A DNA stretch of 64,000 nt from Durusdinium trenchii (GCA_963970005.1 CAXAMN010026506.1:22241-86240), one strand, 5' to 3'. Shown: positions 34,481 to 45,546, counted from the first letter of the stretch. Program-made: numbers and translations. Notes: generated by a model not told the origin, from the letters alone.

Positions 34481-35520
34481 TCAACCGGTTTCGACGGCCC
34501 CAAAAAGCGGAAAACTTGGTATCGGCAATGAAAACGGACTCCCGCAACCGTCTATATTCACAAAGTCCGTTTTCATTGTTTCATGTGATTGTCGAATCAA
34601 TGGCATAACAACAAACCCCGCTTCCATGAATTCAGCCCAGAAACATTGCGGGCAACAGTCCTTCAATCCCTCCAGGAGAGAGTCATATTGCTGGACCGGC
34701 AAACGAATGACCGGGCACTGCGTTACGTCACACCCGAACATAAACGGCTCAGGAAGATCACCTGTATTTAGCCTCTCGGATGGGACCAAGATCAGGTGAT
34801 CAGCCTCAGCATGGAACCTTTTGCAGCTGAAAACAGCATCCGTGGAGTCAGGAAGCCAATCCGCCTTTAAGCACGGGGGCACCCAAAATGCCGGGTCGCG
34901 CATCAACCTGAAGAGGACATGTCAAGGCAAAACCTTTCATATGGAAAGAACTGATTGCGCACTGGCTGACGGCAGAACAAGAAACATAACATTGGGCGGC
35001 ATCTTGCGCCCAACGTCTCCCAGGGCGTAGAGGCAGCGGCTGATGTGAAGCTCCTTCATCAACTCACCTGCAATCACACGGTTGCGCCCTTCTACACATT
35101 CTCTAATGAAAAGAAGATTTCGAGCACATTTGCACACAAACACTCAGAACGAATCAAGTGAGTGGAGGACAATGGAAGCGCTAGCAACGCAGCGTTTTGG
35201 CCAGGGGAGTGCGTCGGATCGGGGCTGTAAAAAACTCTGATGCGTGTCATGTTGCGCGCTCAGCACATCGTGAAAATGCCCAACCGACCCATAAATTACA
35301 ATCGCTGTATACCTTATAAACAGTTTGTTTGCGCAAAAACAACATCTTCTTCGTTTTCGATGAGGTTCCATAATATCATCTCAACTCGAATCGAACCGAG
35401 AAGGCCTTCAACGACTTTGCAGAAGGCAAAATAAAGGGTCGTGTCGTGCAGGTCCATCGCATCCTGCAACTGAACAAACATTTCAAAATTGCCCAGCAAC
35501 AATTTCCAATCTTCCGCTCA
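34481..35520 (-). CDS. Exon-like segments, gene unidentified
   Basis: Three segments read well on the minus strand: 35500-35330 (FEMFVQLQDAMDLHDTTLYF, then FAFCKVVEGLLGSIRVEMI), about 35110-34950 (CVEGRNRVIAGELMKELHIS, KMPPNVMFLVLPS) and 34906-34530 (DPAFWVPPCLKADWLPDSTD, PFMFGCDVTQCPVIRLPVQQ). They lie between the methyltransferase and the DUF7869-type gene and could be upstream exons of the latter or a separate gene. No domain recognised. In 35521-36186 frames on both strands are open and I cannot choose between them. Confidence 0.35.
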
Positions 35521-36186
35521 ATCTTGACCAAAAACGAAAACCCAAGTCCTTAGGTGGTAGGGGTCCCAGTGGGGTTGGGGGGCTTGTTCATGGAGTTTTT
35601 ATTGGAAGCGCAGAACCGTCCTCGACGTCAAGAGCAGAAGGTGGTCCAAAAACTTCTTCGCAAGGAAGAACACGGTGGCCTGCGGTCAGATTTAATCTGC
35701 AACGCGCAAATAAACAAGTTACCAAAGGGAGAAAAACTTCCACGGTCAGTCTGAGTCTGGCCTCGCATAGTTCGAGCCATGCTGGTTGGAAGTCGGCGGC
35801 GGCCAGCGCGGGATGGCTTTGTCGGCATGCTGCGGAAGCTGGGGGGCAAAACTAGAAACTTGGAGACCTCCTCAGGCCTTGAAACGACCAAAGAAAGAAG
35901 TGTTGAAGCGAAGTCAACTGGCACCCAGAGAAATCCAAGCAAAGATTCATCCGAGAATCCGAACATGGAAGTTGGCTGGCAAGACAATGCACTATTGCTG
36001 CAACGCTTGAAACGGAAAGTGCTAGAACCAAGTTTTCCGTCAAAGCTTCGATCCACAAAAAACGCGGCCGCAGGGCCGGCGCAATTGGTAGTCCCTCATA
36101 CCTATAAGCTTGATCTAGCGCATGTCCACAAAGAGTGTCAGACCTGAGACTTGGCAGGCATATTAACAATTCAGGACAAGCGAGCA

Positions 36187-38297
36187 TCAGCCAAAAAAAT
36201 CACCCCGCGCAAACGCACCACTAGCTACAAAAACAATGACAGCAGCGACAAGCCTCGCCTCAGCAGGGTTTGCAGGGTGCACAGGCACAGTACCCTCCAT
36301 CACCAGGCAAGAGAGCTTCATGATCTGCTGCAAATCTTTGATGAGCGCTGAAGCGTCCAACAGCACACGTTCAACATAGGCTCCTGTGGCCGCATCCATT
36401 TTACCAGGCCCAAGTTCCCCGGACCAAATGATCTCGCAGATCAGCCCCTCAGAGAGAGTAGCTTCCTGGTGAAGGCGCTTCCAGCTTTCCAAACTCATGT
36501 CAACGACAAAAGAGAAAAGACCCTGGGCACGACGACCCGGCAGCATGCAATCAGCAGCTGTAATGTTCAAGTCCTCAAACTTAGTACCTGCTGCCAAGGC
36601 TTGGGACTGGGTCAAAGCAGTTCCGAGCTCGATTAAGGTCCTCGCATGCAGTCCACACTGCTGCGATACTGTCCTGCAAAGCTCCCGCAATGTCTCATAC
36701 TGGTCAGGGTGAGCGTCATGCCACCGCGACAGAAAGGTCAACGCAGGCAAGCTTGTCAAAGGGGTCGCCATCACATCACTAACTAACCCCTGCAAACCAT
36801 TGACGTCGCTGAATCAGAGCAATTGAGGCCAGTCTGTCAATCTACACAAGTCAGAGACAGAGTGAAAGGGATGCACAATTACTGACAAAGGCTTCGAAGC
36901 GTGAACTAAACACACGAAGCATTCCAAACCTTTTCAATTTCATCTCCAACGTTCAGCGCTTTGCGCGCAATCGCGCACCGCACCAAGGACTGAATTTGGG
37001 CCGAAGTTATGCTCCGAATGCTCCACAAGTTTCTCGCTTTAGGCAGGAGCATTGCAGCCAAGGAATAGGCCACCGCTAACAAAAAACTTAATTAAAGCAT
37101 TTGTCCCTTTGCATTTGGAACAAAACGTGCCAGCCTACCTTTCCTTGCAAAGGAACGACTATGTTTCCTAGAGCGTGTATTCGAGAAGAATCTTCCGCAG
37201 ATCTCTGGGCCACCAACCAATCCAGCATGGAAGGTGGACGATTGAGAGCGTTCCACTCTGAGGGTAAGATCTCTTGCAACGGTCGCAACCCAGCCTCCTG
37301 GGGAGAAAGCTGCACAAACTTTAGGTAAGTAAAAGACTGAGAGCGCATACATCTCCTAGTGTGTTCACTCACAAACAAGGCAAGTGGGTTCCAGCGCAAA
37401 ATTAATTAGCGTCCTTCCACAACTTGATCCCATCACGCTGCGCCAGGAAGAAAACGCGGCCTCGATTTGCCTCATCACGTTTAATCTTGACACTGAATGA
37501 AACCCAACAGGAAATACCAAAGGTTGCATTAATTAGTAAGACTAATTTAGACGAACGGGAACCCTTTCAATGCCCATCAAGCCGTAAAACTGTCACTGAG
37601 AACTCTACCTCCAGCCCGCAATGACGCAATGACACCGCACTCCAAGAAAGGATCAGATTTCGCTTTGAAATCTCCTGAACGACCGCGCTTCAAATTGAGC
37701 GGCTGGAAAATTTACCCCAAACCCTGAAGACTTGACACGATGTGTCCTGCGCAATCACCCACATGATGCGGCGCATGGAGGCCTTCTTCCCCAAGATGGA
37801 GCGGACATTCTCCAACCCAAGGAATTGCCTGGGCACCAAAAACGGGGAAAGCGCTGTGCGTGCTTGGAAATAGTTTGGGCCCCAGCGGATCAGCCAATTC
37901 ATCAAATACTCTGAAGCATTCCAGCAGGAGGGCAGTGCGGGAGTCTTTTAACCCACCCTGCCCTCCCGCACACGACACTCCCTGCAAGCGAACATTCATA
38001 CACGACCACTTAGGGAACCACATAAACACGTCACAAAAAGTATCGCAGGCGAATCCACAATCTGACCGTGCCCACGCATAATGAAGGGAAAACAAATCCC
38101 GAACATGGTCACCGCGCCTGGCACGGGAAGCCGCCGATGACCCCACGGGCCAAATTGGCCACACCACAAGAAGCAGGATTGAAAGCTTTGACATCTCCAT
38201 ACACACGACCTTCGTGAAGGCATTTATTCTTAATGCGAGCCTTGAGAACCAGCTGGCAGTACGGGTTTGACTCCACCTTGTCATAGATGCACATCAT
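36187..38297 (-). CDS. DNA (cytosine-5) methyltransferase, seven exons traced
   Basis: Exons on the minus strand: 38297-38118, 37981-37887, 37828-37739, 37492-37435, 37297-37144, 37075-36930 and 36789-36187. They total 1326 bases, and the phases agree at every join. Motifs in order: CIYDKVESNPYCQLVLKA (cofactor-side block), GGFPCQ joined to GVSCAGGQGGLKDSRTALL (motif IV with the catalytic Cys), FLGLENVRSIL (motif VI with the Glu), NRGRVFFLAQR (motif VIII) and HALGNIVVPLQ joined to AVAYSLAAML (motif X). The region between VIII and X is short, so the target-recognition part is small. The last 250 residues (AQIQSLVRCAIARKALNVGD onwards) are of unknown function. Introns are GC-AG (38117-37982, 37886-37829), GT-AG (37738-37493, 36929-36790) and GA-AG (37434-37298, 37143-37076). 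Motif I lies in an upstream exon I could not fix. All catalytic residues seen are present. Confidence 0.85.
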
Positions 38298-38399
38298 CTT
38301 TTGGACATCGTATTAATGAGTCCAACTGCGCAAAGGTTGAGGCTCCCGCATAGCAAACCGGGTAGAGGTGCCTCGCTAGGCGGGGAGAAACGCTTCAAA

Positions 38400-40590
38400 C
38401 AAAACTCCACAAGAGGCAGCCCAACTTGCAATGCGGATTGAAAGCAGCTGGACAAAACAAACAACAGCTGGAAGGTTTCATGCATTTTCAACTTAGGACT
38501 CACTGTTTCGCCCGCTTTGCTGGCGGTCTATCACCTTCAAGTTCCTGCGCCTTAGGAAGCACTGTGGCTGAGGGCAACGTCCAGATAACGACGACGCACC
38601 ATAAAAGTGAAAGTTGCATTCAAGGCGCTGCGCTTCCAGTTTGGGGTTCGATTTCTGTCCACTGTTTCCACGACCAAGACCATTGCCACCTCAATACCCC
38701 AGAACTTCACATTTGATACCAAAAGCCAGCTGCGCAGAATGACGCGGCTAAGCCCGGAACAGCTTTCCTTGCCACCTCGAGGTGTCCCTGCCGGCGCCCT
38801 GAGTTCACAAAGCAATGACAACCCACACAAGTAAGGAAGTTCAACGCTTCGGCAAAGATGACAGCAGTCCTGCCTGATTTGATTGACTCCAACGCATCTC
38901 ACTGCTGCGAAACCATCGTCTTTAAAGCTTGGAGCCGGAGTGTTTGGCGTTGTTGTCATCTCTCTGGCAAGATAGCGCCGCGCCCAAGCAAAAGCAATGA
39001 AATTTGCATCTTGTGTTATCGGTGAAAATATGCTTTATCCATTGACTGCAAGCTGAACTATATAATACTAAGATATACTAAGATATACTAAGTGTAACTA
39101 TAGCTGCAACGCTTTGACTTCCACTGGCCCCAGAACAGCACGCGGTCGCAAAGAAAGATGCGTGAAGGCCGGAGGTGGTTCAAGTTCATTCAATTGCCCA
39201 CTGACTATCTCGGACATTGCTGAGGTTCCCACGAAGACAGACCCAAGTCAAGGCCGCCCACCCCGCTAAAGAGGGACACCGCTGGCTGCTTGTGAGCCTT
39301 CAGCGGCAGCACATTGGTTGATTGAACAGCGGTTCAAACCTAGAACTTGCTTTGCTCAAAGACAAAAGGAGGAGCATCTGACAAATCTTAAAGGTTCTCG
39401 GCTCTGAGGAAGATACAGTGTCCAGCGCATCAGGCCAGGCCTGCCGAAAGGCTACCAGGTCCACTGCGTCTTCTGCGGGCGATGTCCATCCTAAAGGCAA
39501 TCCTCCAGCTGACAAAAAACACAGCCGCAAGCAACGCCAAAAGAACCCGTCCTTGAAACCACTCAGCTGCTGCGACGCTCAAATAGCGCCCAACTTCACG
39601 ATCAGAGCTCTTGAGCAAGGCGGCGTAGTCTGTGCTGAACTTGATCTGATTGGCCAAGTCCTAGACAAAGATTGCCGTGGTAAAAACTTGCCCAATGACC
39701 TCTATAGCTTACCAAAACCCCTCAGGCTCCAGCTGACGAGGCCCTTACAGAGACGTGATCTGTTGCTGCCGCAATGGTTGTAGCGCTGAAACAGCCTGCA
39801 GAAACAGGCAGCAAACCAAAACCTTGATCTTGTAGTAGTTTTAGGTCCGCGACGTATCGAGCTCCACGATTTCACCCTTTTGGTGCCCACAAAGACTTCG
39901 GCGCCCTTCTTGGTCAAAGTTGACCCATCCCGTGGTTTCGGGGCCACCTCAATGAACGATGAGAAACCAAACAGGCCCACTTGAGTTGAAAGTGATGAGA
40001 ACCGGACCATTTTGAGGTTCAAGCTCCCCTTCTTCGGAAGGTTGCACTTGTAGGGCTCTACAGTCACTGCGCTCTTGGAACGGGCAAACGCCCGAGCAAA
40101 GTCCGGCAGAGGTTTCCCCTTGAAACATCGGAAGGGAATCTGCGCTCGTTGCATCTTCGCAACTTTCTTCACACCAATCCGGCCCCGGCCCTTGGCAACC
40201 TGCAAACAGATAGGAAAAATCACCCAAACAAATGACAACGACAAAACACCACCCACACCTTCCGTGAAGCGGCGGTGCTTGGATTCTTCGGGGCATTCTT
40301 CTCAACAACCTTCCGGAATACACAAATGTTTCAGGAACCCTATGAAAAAACATGATCCTGCGCCTTGCGCACCACAACCCGATCTTCAGCCTCCGACCTG
40401 GACTGGGGTTGATCCCCTGCTGGGAGGATGTCAACTGAAAAATCATCGAGGACATGGCCCGCTGAGATCCAACACTGGTGCTGGCATGGCGGGGAAACCC
40501 AAAAAAACGCTGCGCACACCAAAAAACTTGGAAATGCATGAACGTTGCACACATGTGTTGACATGTATAGCGGAACCCGGGCTGAACCAC
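38400..40590 (-). CDS. Upstream exon-like segments, possibly the 5' part of the methyltransferase gene
   Basis: Segments on the minus strand: about 40320-40259 (VVEKNAPKNPSTAASRK, ending at a GT donor) joined across a short GT-AG intron to about 40203-39870 (VAKGRGRIGVKKVAKMQRAQ, PFRCFKGKPLPDFARAFARS, FSSFIEVAPKPRDGSTLTKK); 39657-39500 (FSTDYAALLKSSDREVGRYL, then a hydrophobic stretch); 39500-39310 (EDAVDLVAFRQAWPDALDTV); about 38720-38560 (VKFWGIEVAMVLVVETVDRN); and about 38570-38510 (KAQELEGDRPPAKRAKQ, a nuclear-signal-like end). A possible motif I piece (SCGVLFEAF) lies at about 38420. Same strand and spacing suggest one gene continuing into the methyltransferase, but the joins are not shown. 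The first segment starts a few hundred bases inside the right inverted repeat. Confidence 0.35.
39065..39096. repeat. Three copies of ATACTAAGAT
   Basis: A 10-bp AT-rich unit is repeated three times in a non-coding gap between exon-like segments. Confidence 0.85.
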
Positions 40591-40769
40591 CTCAAATGCC
40601 TGCCAAGCGGGCGGCCGAACGCAGGAAATCGTGATTACGACGGGTGGCCCGAATGCATTGAAAACCTAACAGGTTGAAACCTAAGACCAAAGGCCTGTCC
40701 ATAAAATTCACAAATATGTTTTCTGTTGAAAACTAACATCACACTTAATATCGCTGGGTGCCGCTGGGA

Positions 40770-41050
40770 CATGTTTGACTGACTGTCTCTACTACCTTTG
40801 CTGTTGGAACCATGTTGTGTAGAATAGCAGAGCTAAGTGTTTGAGCCAAGTTGGTGTGGCACTAGAATCCTGGAGCTCTAAGATTTTGCCAAGCGCTGTG
40901 GCAGCGTGGTAGGGGAGCCAGGTAATCAGTCTATTCTGGCGGCCAAGTCCCGAATCTTCAGGATTCTACCTAGTTCTCTGGTTGGTGTTCAACCTGGGTA
41001 TTTGGAACCCCCATTCATTTTGGAACCCCCAATGCAGAGAAAACTCCTTT
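40770..41050 (-). repeat. Right terminal inverted repeat
   Basis: Reverse complement of the left repeat. Read inward on the minus strand it begins AAAGGAGTTTTCTCTGCATT, with one extra G relative to the left end. It lacks the 17-bp internal duplication seen on the left. The outer 160 bases are near-identical, and inside that the match becomes patchy (AGCAGAGCTAAGTGTTTGAG at 40827-40846). Confidence 0.9.
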
Positions 41051-41390
41051 CCATTGCTGTGTTTCCAGACCGACAGATTTCGACCTGACGAGGCCACGTG
41101 ATCAAAGCAGCATGGCACCTGGGACTGAGCGCAGTTGAAATCCTCTGGGGTAATCTTGTGACAGAGGCCTACGAGTACATGCCCATCGCAGGCATTCTGC
41201 GCCGAGGTGAAAACAAACAAGGCCATCTGCAATGTGTGGGATTGACCCAGGGCGGATGGCTGATCTTCAACAATGGGCAGGAAGCCAGACTTCATCCTGC
41301 TGACCCCTCCAAGAGCCTGGGACTGGGCGTCGTTGTCATCGGTTTCGATCGGTGACACCCTCTTACTATGTGAGAGGGCATGATGCAAGA
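41051..41390 (+). pseudogene. LINE-type polyprotein, copy A (right part): USP-like His box
   Basis: The interrupted frame resumes with PLLCFQTDRFRPDEA and, after a small frame shift, KAAWHLGLSAVEILWGNLVT and QGHLQCVGLTQGGWLIFNNG (about 41218-41277). G-H followed by W and an F-N-N-G or F-D-D-G block is the form of a ubiquitin-specific-protease His box, and the paired Cys box lies in the left part at 17088. CCA at 41051-41053 repeats that at 17395-17397. Copy B reads GHLQC...FDDG in the corresponding place (53793-53850). Confidence 0.6.
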
Positions 41391-41459
41391 GTCCACAAGC
41401 TGATGACCTTTGTGGCCTGTACCGCTCGCAAGACCTCGAAGCCAATGAGGACCTCACCA

Positions 41460-42210
41460 AATACTTTGGAGTTTAAGAAAGATGGAAAGCACCTAAGGCA
41501 CAAAGCGCACAGAAGAGACGGAAACAAAGCAAATCAACTTAAGATGAAATTTTTTTGACACCAAGGCCCACAAGAAGACACAAAGAGCGCAGAATGGACA
41601 CAAGCAAGGCACACCCTTTTGAAAAGCATGGAAAGCACCTGGGAAAATTGACACGGCAACCCCAAAAGTATGAAACCACGCTTTTAGGCAGACAATGCAC
41701 TGGATCAAGGCTAACCTACTTGAGAAGAGGCGAAAACAAGGGACCAAAAATACGAAGCCAACAACACGAAAATCACATTGGGACCTAGAGCCATTTTTTA
41801 GCAACAAGGCTCACAAAGACAAAGAGCCAAGGGTAACCCATTTTAAACAATTAAATGGAAAGCACCTAAGGCACAAACAGCAAAGAAGAGACGGAAACAA
41901 AGCTAATCAGCTTAAGATGAGAACTTGTTGACACCAAGGCCCACAAGAAGAAGACGCAAAGAGCGCAGAATGGACACAAGCAAGGCAAACCCTTTTGAAA
42001 AGAATGGAAAGTACCTGGGAAATTGACACAATCACATTGGGATGTTTGTCGCAACAAGGCTCACAAAGACAAAGAACCAACAGTCTAAACTCACATTGAG
42101 GTTTAAGGCCAGTTTTTTAGCAACAAGGCTCGCAAAGACAAAGAACCAAGAGTAACCCAAAAAGGATGGAAAGCACCTGACGCACAAAGAGCACAGAAGA
42201 GAGGGAAAGA
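41460..42210. repeat. Tandem duplication, about 370-bp period, AAGGCACAAAG-rich
   Basis: 41485-41660 matches 41855-42030 (phrases GACACCAAGGCCCACAAGAA, AGAATGGACACAAGCAAGGC). The shorter phrase AACAAGGCTCACAAAGACAA recurs at about 41803, 42053 and, as AACAAGGCTCGCAAAGACAA, at 42121. It starts about 70 bases past the end of the peptidase frame. No gene. Confidence 0.85.
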
Positions 42211-42479
42211 AAGCGAACCGTGAGTGAACTTGGCCATTTAGAAGAACCGCGCCCGCTCGCTTCTTGCTTTCCGTTGCTTGCCGGACTGGTTTGCAGACCG
42301 TGGGTGCTTTTTTTGTATGTTCGAAGGTGCATAAAGCACTGTAATTTACAGTAAAAAGTGGCTTTGGGTGGGTTTGTGTTGAGCCTATTTGCCTTCAAAA
42401 AGTTGCATTTTACTTGCACGGGAGACAATTTTTGAGGTTTATCTTGTTATCCGGCATTCAAAGGCTTTGATGGGCAATG

Positions 42480-42940
42480 TGCATAAAACACAGGTAAAAA
42501 CCATGACGAAATGAGGTCCGACAAGTGTAAGGAAGGTGTTTTTGAGAGCTTGGTGTTGCTTATGAAAGCTTGCTTTAGTGGGTTGTCAAATTTAGAGCAT
42601 GTTTGTGCAAATCTTCGGCGATCTTGGCGCATTCTTAGGGCATATCCTTCGCATTTCACCCAATGTAGGGGCTCTCTTGAGGCTTCTCGTGGAGGTATGT
42701 TGGAAGTGTGATTGGGGCTGTGGGGTCTAGATCAGGGCTATGTTGAAGGCTTTGTTTTGCGGTCATGTTGGTCCACTTGGCTGCTTTTTCTTCGCCGTTT
42801 GACTTGGGCATGTGATCTTTTTAGTAGTGTGCGTAAAACACCGTAAAAACAAAGAAAAATCGGTCCGACAAGTGTAAGACAAGTGTTTTTGTCAGTTTTG
42901 ATTGTCGGTTTTGTTTTAGGAGGTTTATATCGCTCTTTAA
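42480..42940 (+). repeat. About 370-bp repeat family (TCCGACAAGTGTAAG), first locus
   Basis: About 1.3 units. It shares long near-identical stretches with 50450-51060: GGCGATCTTGGCGCATTCTT, GGGTCTAGATCAGGGCTATG, CATGTTGGTCCACTTGGCTG. The phrase GGTCCGACAAGTGTAAG occurs twice here. No coding support. Confidence 0.85.
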
Positions 42941-45520
42941 TGGTGAGCTCTCCCAATGGTGCTTGGAGCTATTCGTAAAAGGTATTCTATGACCAGAAAC
43001 CTTTGTGATTTTGCTAGCTTGAGCTTGAGGGCGATTTCATTGTTGACAAATAATATCATAGAGCTATTGATGAAATTGCAGTCCGCAAGACAGGGACTAT
43101 TCATAGATTTTTTCTTCTTGGAGGTAAAAATAATGATTGGGGTGTGTTCCCCCCTAAGACTGGGCAGCTGCAAGAGGGGCTGAACAGCTGGAGGGACTGG
43201 GATACTCATTGGCATACCAACAGCATACAGGAATGTGGTTACGAAGTGCAAGGTGCTGGTATAAATAGTATGCAGATAAACGCGCGGCTTCCCGAAGAAA
43301 ATGCCAGGGTTGGACTGGCAAAGATATTTGTCATTGGAGCCACTTGAGATTCCAAAACTTATGGGCCACTTGGCCCCTCTGAATCTTGCATAGCTGGGGT
43401 TCCAGCAGTGTTTTCTTTCTGCAATGCCCTATCAACCACTCAACTGTTCGCAGAAGAACTGGAGCCAGCTTGCCATCTCTTTTGCGCTCGTCCGGGGTCC
43501 ACGTATTCTGAGCTGGCGGCCTTTCACGAAAGCTTTGATTTACAAAGCGACCCAAAGAGTTTTATGGCAGGGCCAGCCATCCTTGTGAGTTAAGTTGAAG
43601 GCTAATTTCTACAGTCTCTACTCTATGAGTCTATCTTGTCCAAGTGTAGTCTATTGTCAAATGGCTGTATGGCCTAGCAGCCATGCGCTCATCTCTCAAA
43701 TTTCTCTGAGCAACAAACAAATGACAATTCAAGTGCCACAAATCCGTTCATGGCCCCACCCTAAACCAAGCAAAATGCCGATGCTTCCACTCAGCTAAGC
43801 TAAGTCTTGGCAGGGTCTTGAGAAAACAGGCTGAATCTCTACTCTGCGCTCACCTTTTCCCTTCCCTACTACGCTTTTTGGTTGCAGGGTGCGCTGCCTT
43901 TCGGGTTGAAGAAAAGTACTTTGTTTGGAGTGTGAGTTCTGTGAGCATAAGAGCATCCAATGCACGGCCCTTCCAAAGTAGCAAAATCCAACACGCTGTT
44001 GAAGGAGTGGTATTTACACGTCACCTAATATGACAGACTGACATTGGCATTGGTGAAAAACCACCTCCGGCTAAGTTTGCGTAACCCCCGCAACACACAC
44101 GTCTTGTAGTCCACGCTCATGCAGTAGTGTAGGGGCCGCGCGGCCTGTCCATGTATTGCACTTGTTGGCGCGTACAAACGTGAGTCGCTGACATCAAAGC
44201 AAAACCTGTAGTGATATGCAGTGCAATCCCTTGACACTGGGTCGATGAATAGTATCTTGAACTAGAACCGTTAGTGACCATCCATACTTGTTGGGGGCAT
44301 AGTCAACGCACAATGACTAACGCACTACAGTGTAAAGCCTAACTCAACTGTAAAAACCCCAGCGTTACCCTGGCTGGTTATAGTGCACTCATTGTCCTTG
44401 CAAGAAACCAAGAGTACAGTCAGCACAAGCGTACGAACCTCGACAGTTGTTTCTTTGTGCCTGAAAGGATGCGTCTACTACAGGTGGCTTTAGGTTGTGA
44501 TAGTTGATAGTTGTAAGGATACAAATCACACCTCACATGTGTACATACTAAAGTAAAACATTTGAGTGTAAACATAACATTGCTTCGTAAATATGACATG
44601 GCTTACCATATGTCGACCTTTGGAATCTCCAACTTCGTCAGCAGGTTGTCAGCCCAGTTCATGAACTTTGGTGCATCTGCCAATTCGGACCCGGGAGGCT
44701 GTGGCACACAGAATGCTCGACTTCTACTTGAGCTACATCATACAAACCAATCTCCAACTCTGAAGCATGTCCTCAAACCTTGGCCTTGGCTTTCTGGAGT
44801 GGCTGATCCTGAACTGGTTCCTGTTGTCTAAAGTCTACAATCTGAGAAGCTTAGTCACTAGAGCTCCCCCCTTGGTTCAACCTCACGCGCGCGGCAAACA
44901 TCTCTGATGTGAAATTGAAATGTTCGAGATCCAAGAAACCATCAGCCAAGCTACTCTGGCAAAGGCGGCAAAGGTTCCTGAAGACATTCCAGGTCAAGGT
45001 CGGGCAAGGAGCTGTCCATGACTACCCCGATACAGGCCTGTAGTACAAATTTCTACGGAGAAGATGGGCTGCAGAACGTCTCCAACTCAGGTGTGCAACC
45101 AAGGCTTCCAATGGCTAAGTTACATTGCTTTGGAAATAGTCCCAAATGAGATGTACTTCAACTTGCAAATAGTCCAGTCCTGACTGGGCTTTGGTTTTTC
45201 CAGAAACAGTCCCTGCAAATATTTACACCCTGGCCTGTGGCCAGGCAAGCTTTACAAATAGTCCTGGTTGATTTTGAGGGTGGGTGTGCTTGGGAGAGCA
45301 CACACTAGCTAAAAACCCTTAGAAAACACTGTAAATACCGTGCAAAATTTCAATAACTGCTCTGAGAACTAGGCGAAACGCAAATTTTTTGATGTGTCTG
45401 CGCCCAGTCTCCATGTCCAATGTCAATGACAACAACAAATAACAGCCCTATCTCCCTTTGCCTGTCATTGTGTAATACCAATAACAAAAATTATGAGTTT
45501 CAGTTTGATGATATAATTAT
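42941..45520. other. Unassigned stretch between repeat locus and P-loop gene
   Basis: Short frames occur on both strands (for example 43144-43347 plus and 44562-44831 plus) without recognised domains. 44300-44560 and 45250-45520 are AT-rich. I see no terminal repeat that would mark the left border of the P-loop/KDZ unit. Confidence 0.35.
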
Positions 45521-45546
45521 TGAATATAATATATATATATATGTAT
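45521..45546. repeat. (AT)n microsatellite
   Basis: AT dinucleotides about 200 bases before the P-loop gene. Confidence 0.8.

Larger units (their letters stand above)
17398..41050. mobile_element. 23.65-kb insertion with terminal inverted repeats and gene cargo (candidate giant DNA transposon)
   Basis: The two ends are inverted copies of each other: the outer about 155 bases are almost identical, and weaker similarity extends to about 280 bases. The unit splits a zinc-finger/peptidase reading frame whose two halves lie on the same strand on either side and rejoin cleanly with a 3-bp CCA overlap. All supported genes inside run on the minus strand: unresolved exons, a cytosine-5 DNA methyltransferase, unidentified exons, a DUF7869-type transposase-like gene, a long gene of unknown function, charged exons, an ASCH gene and a small basic-tailed gene. 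The segment could be one giant element, a nested set, or a smaller element that captured neighbours. TIR motif, TSD length and transposase type do not match a superfamily I can name, and the transposase-like gene has frame breaks. Confidence 0.65.

Noticed and set aside
39430-39657. A membrane protein gene from the hydrophobic stretch VLLALLAAVFFVSW
   Set aside because: Single short stretch at what is probably an exon/intron border; not enough to call a membrane protein.
17398-41050. A large inversion instead of an insertion
   Set aside because: Both halves of the interrupted frame remain on the plus strand in the right order with no missing bases, which an inversion would not give.
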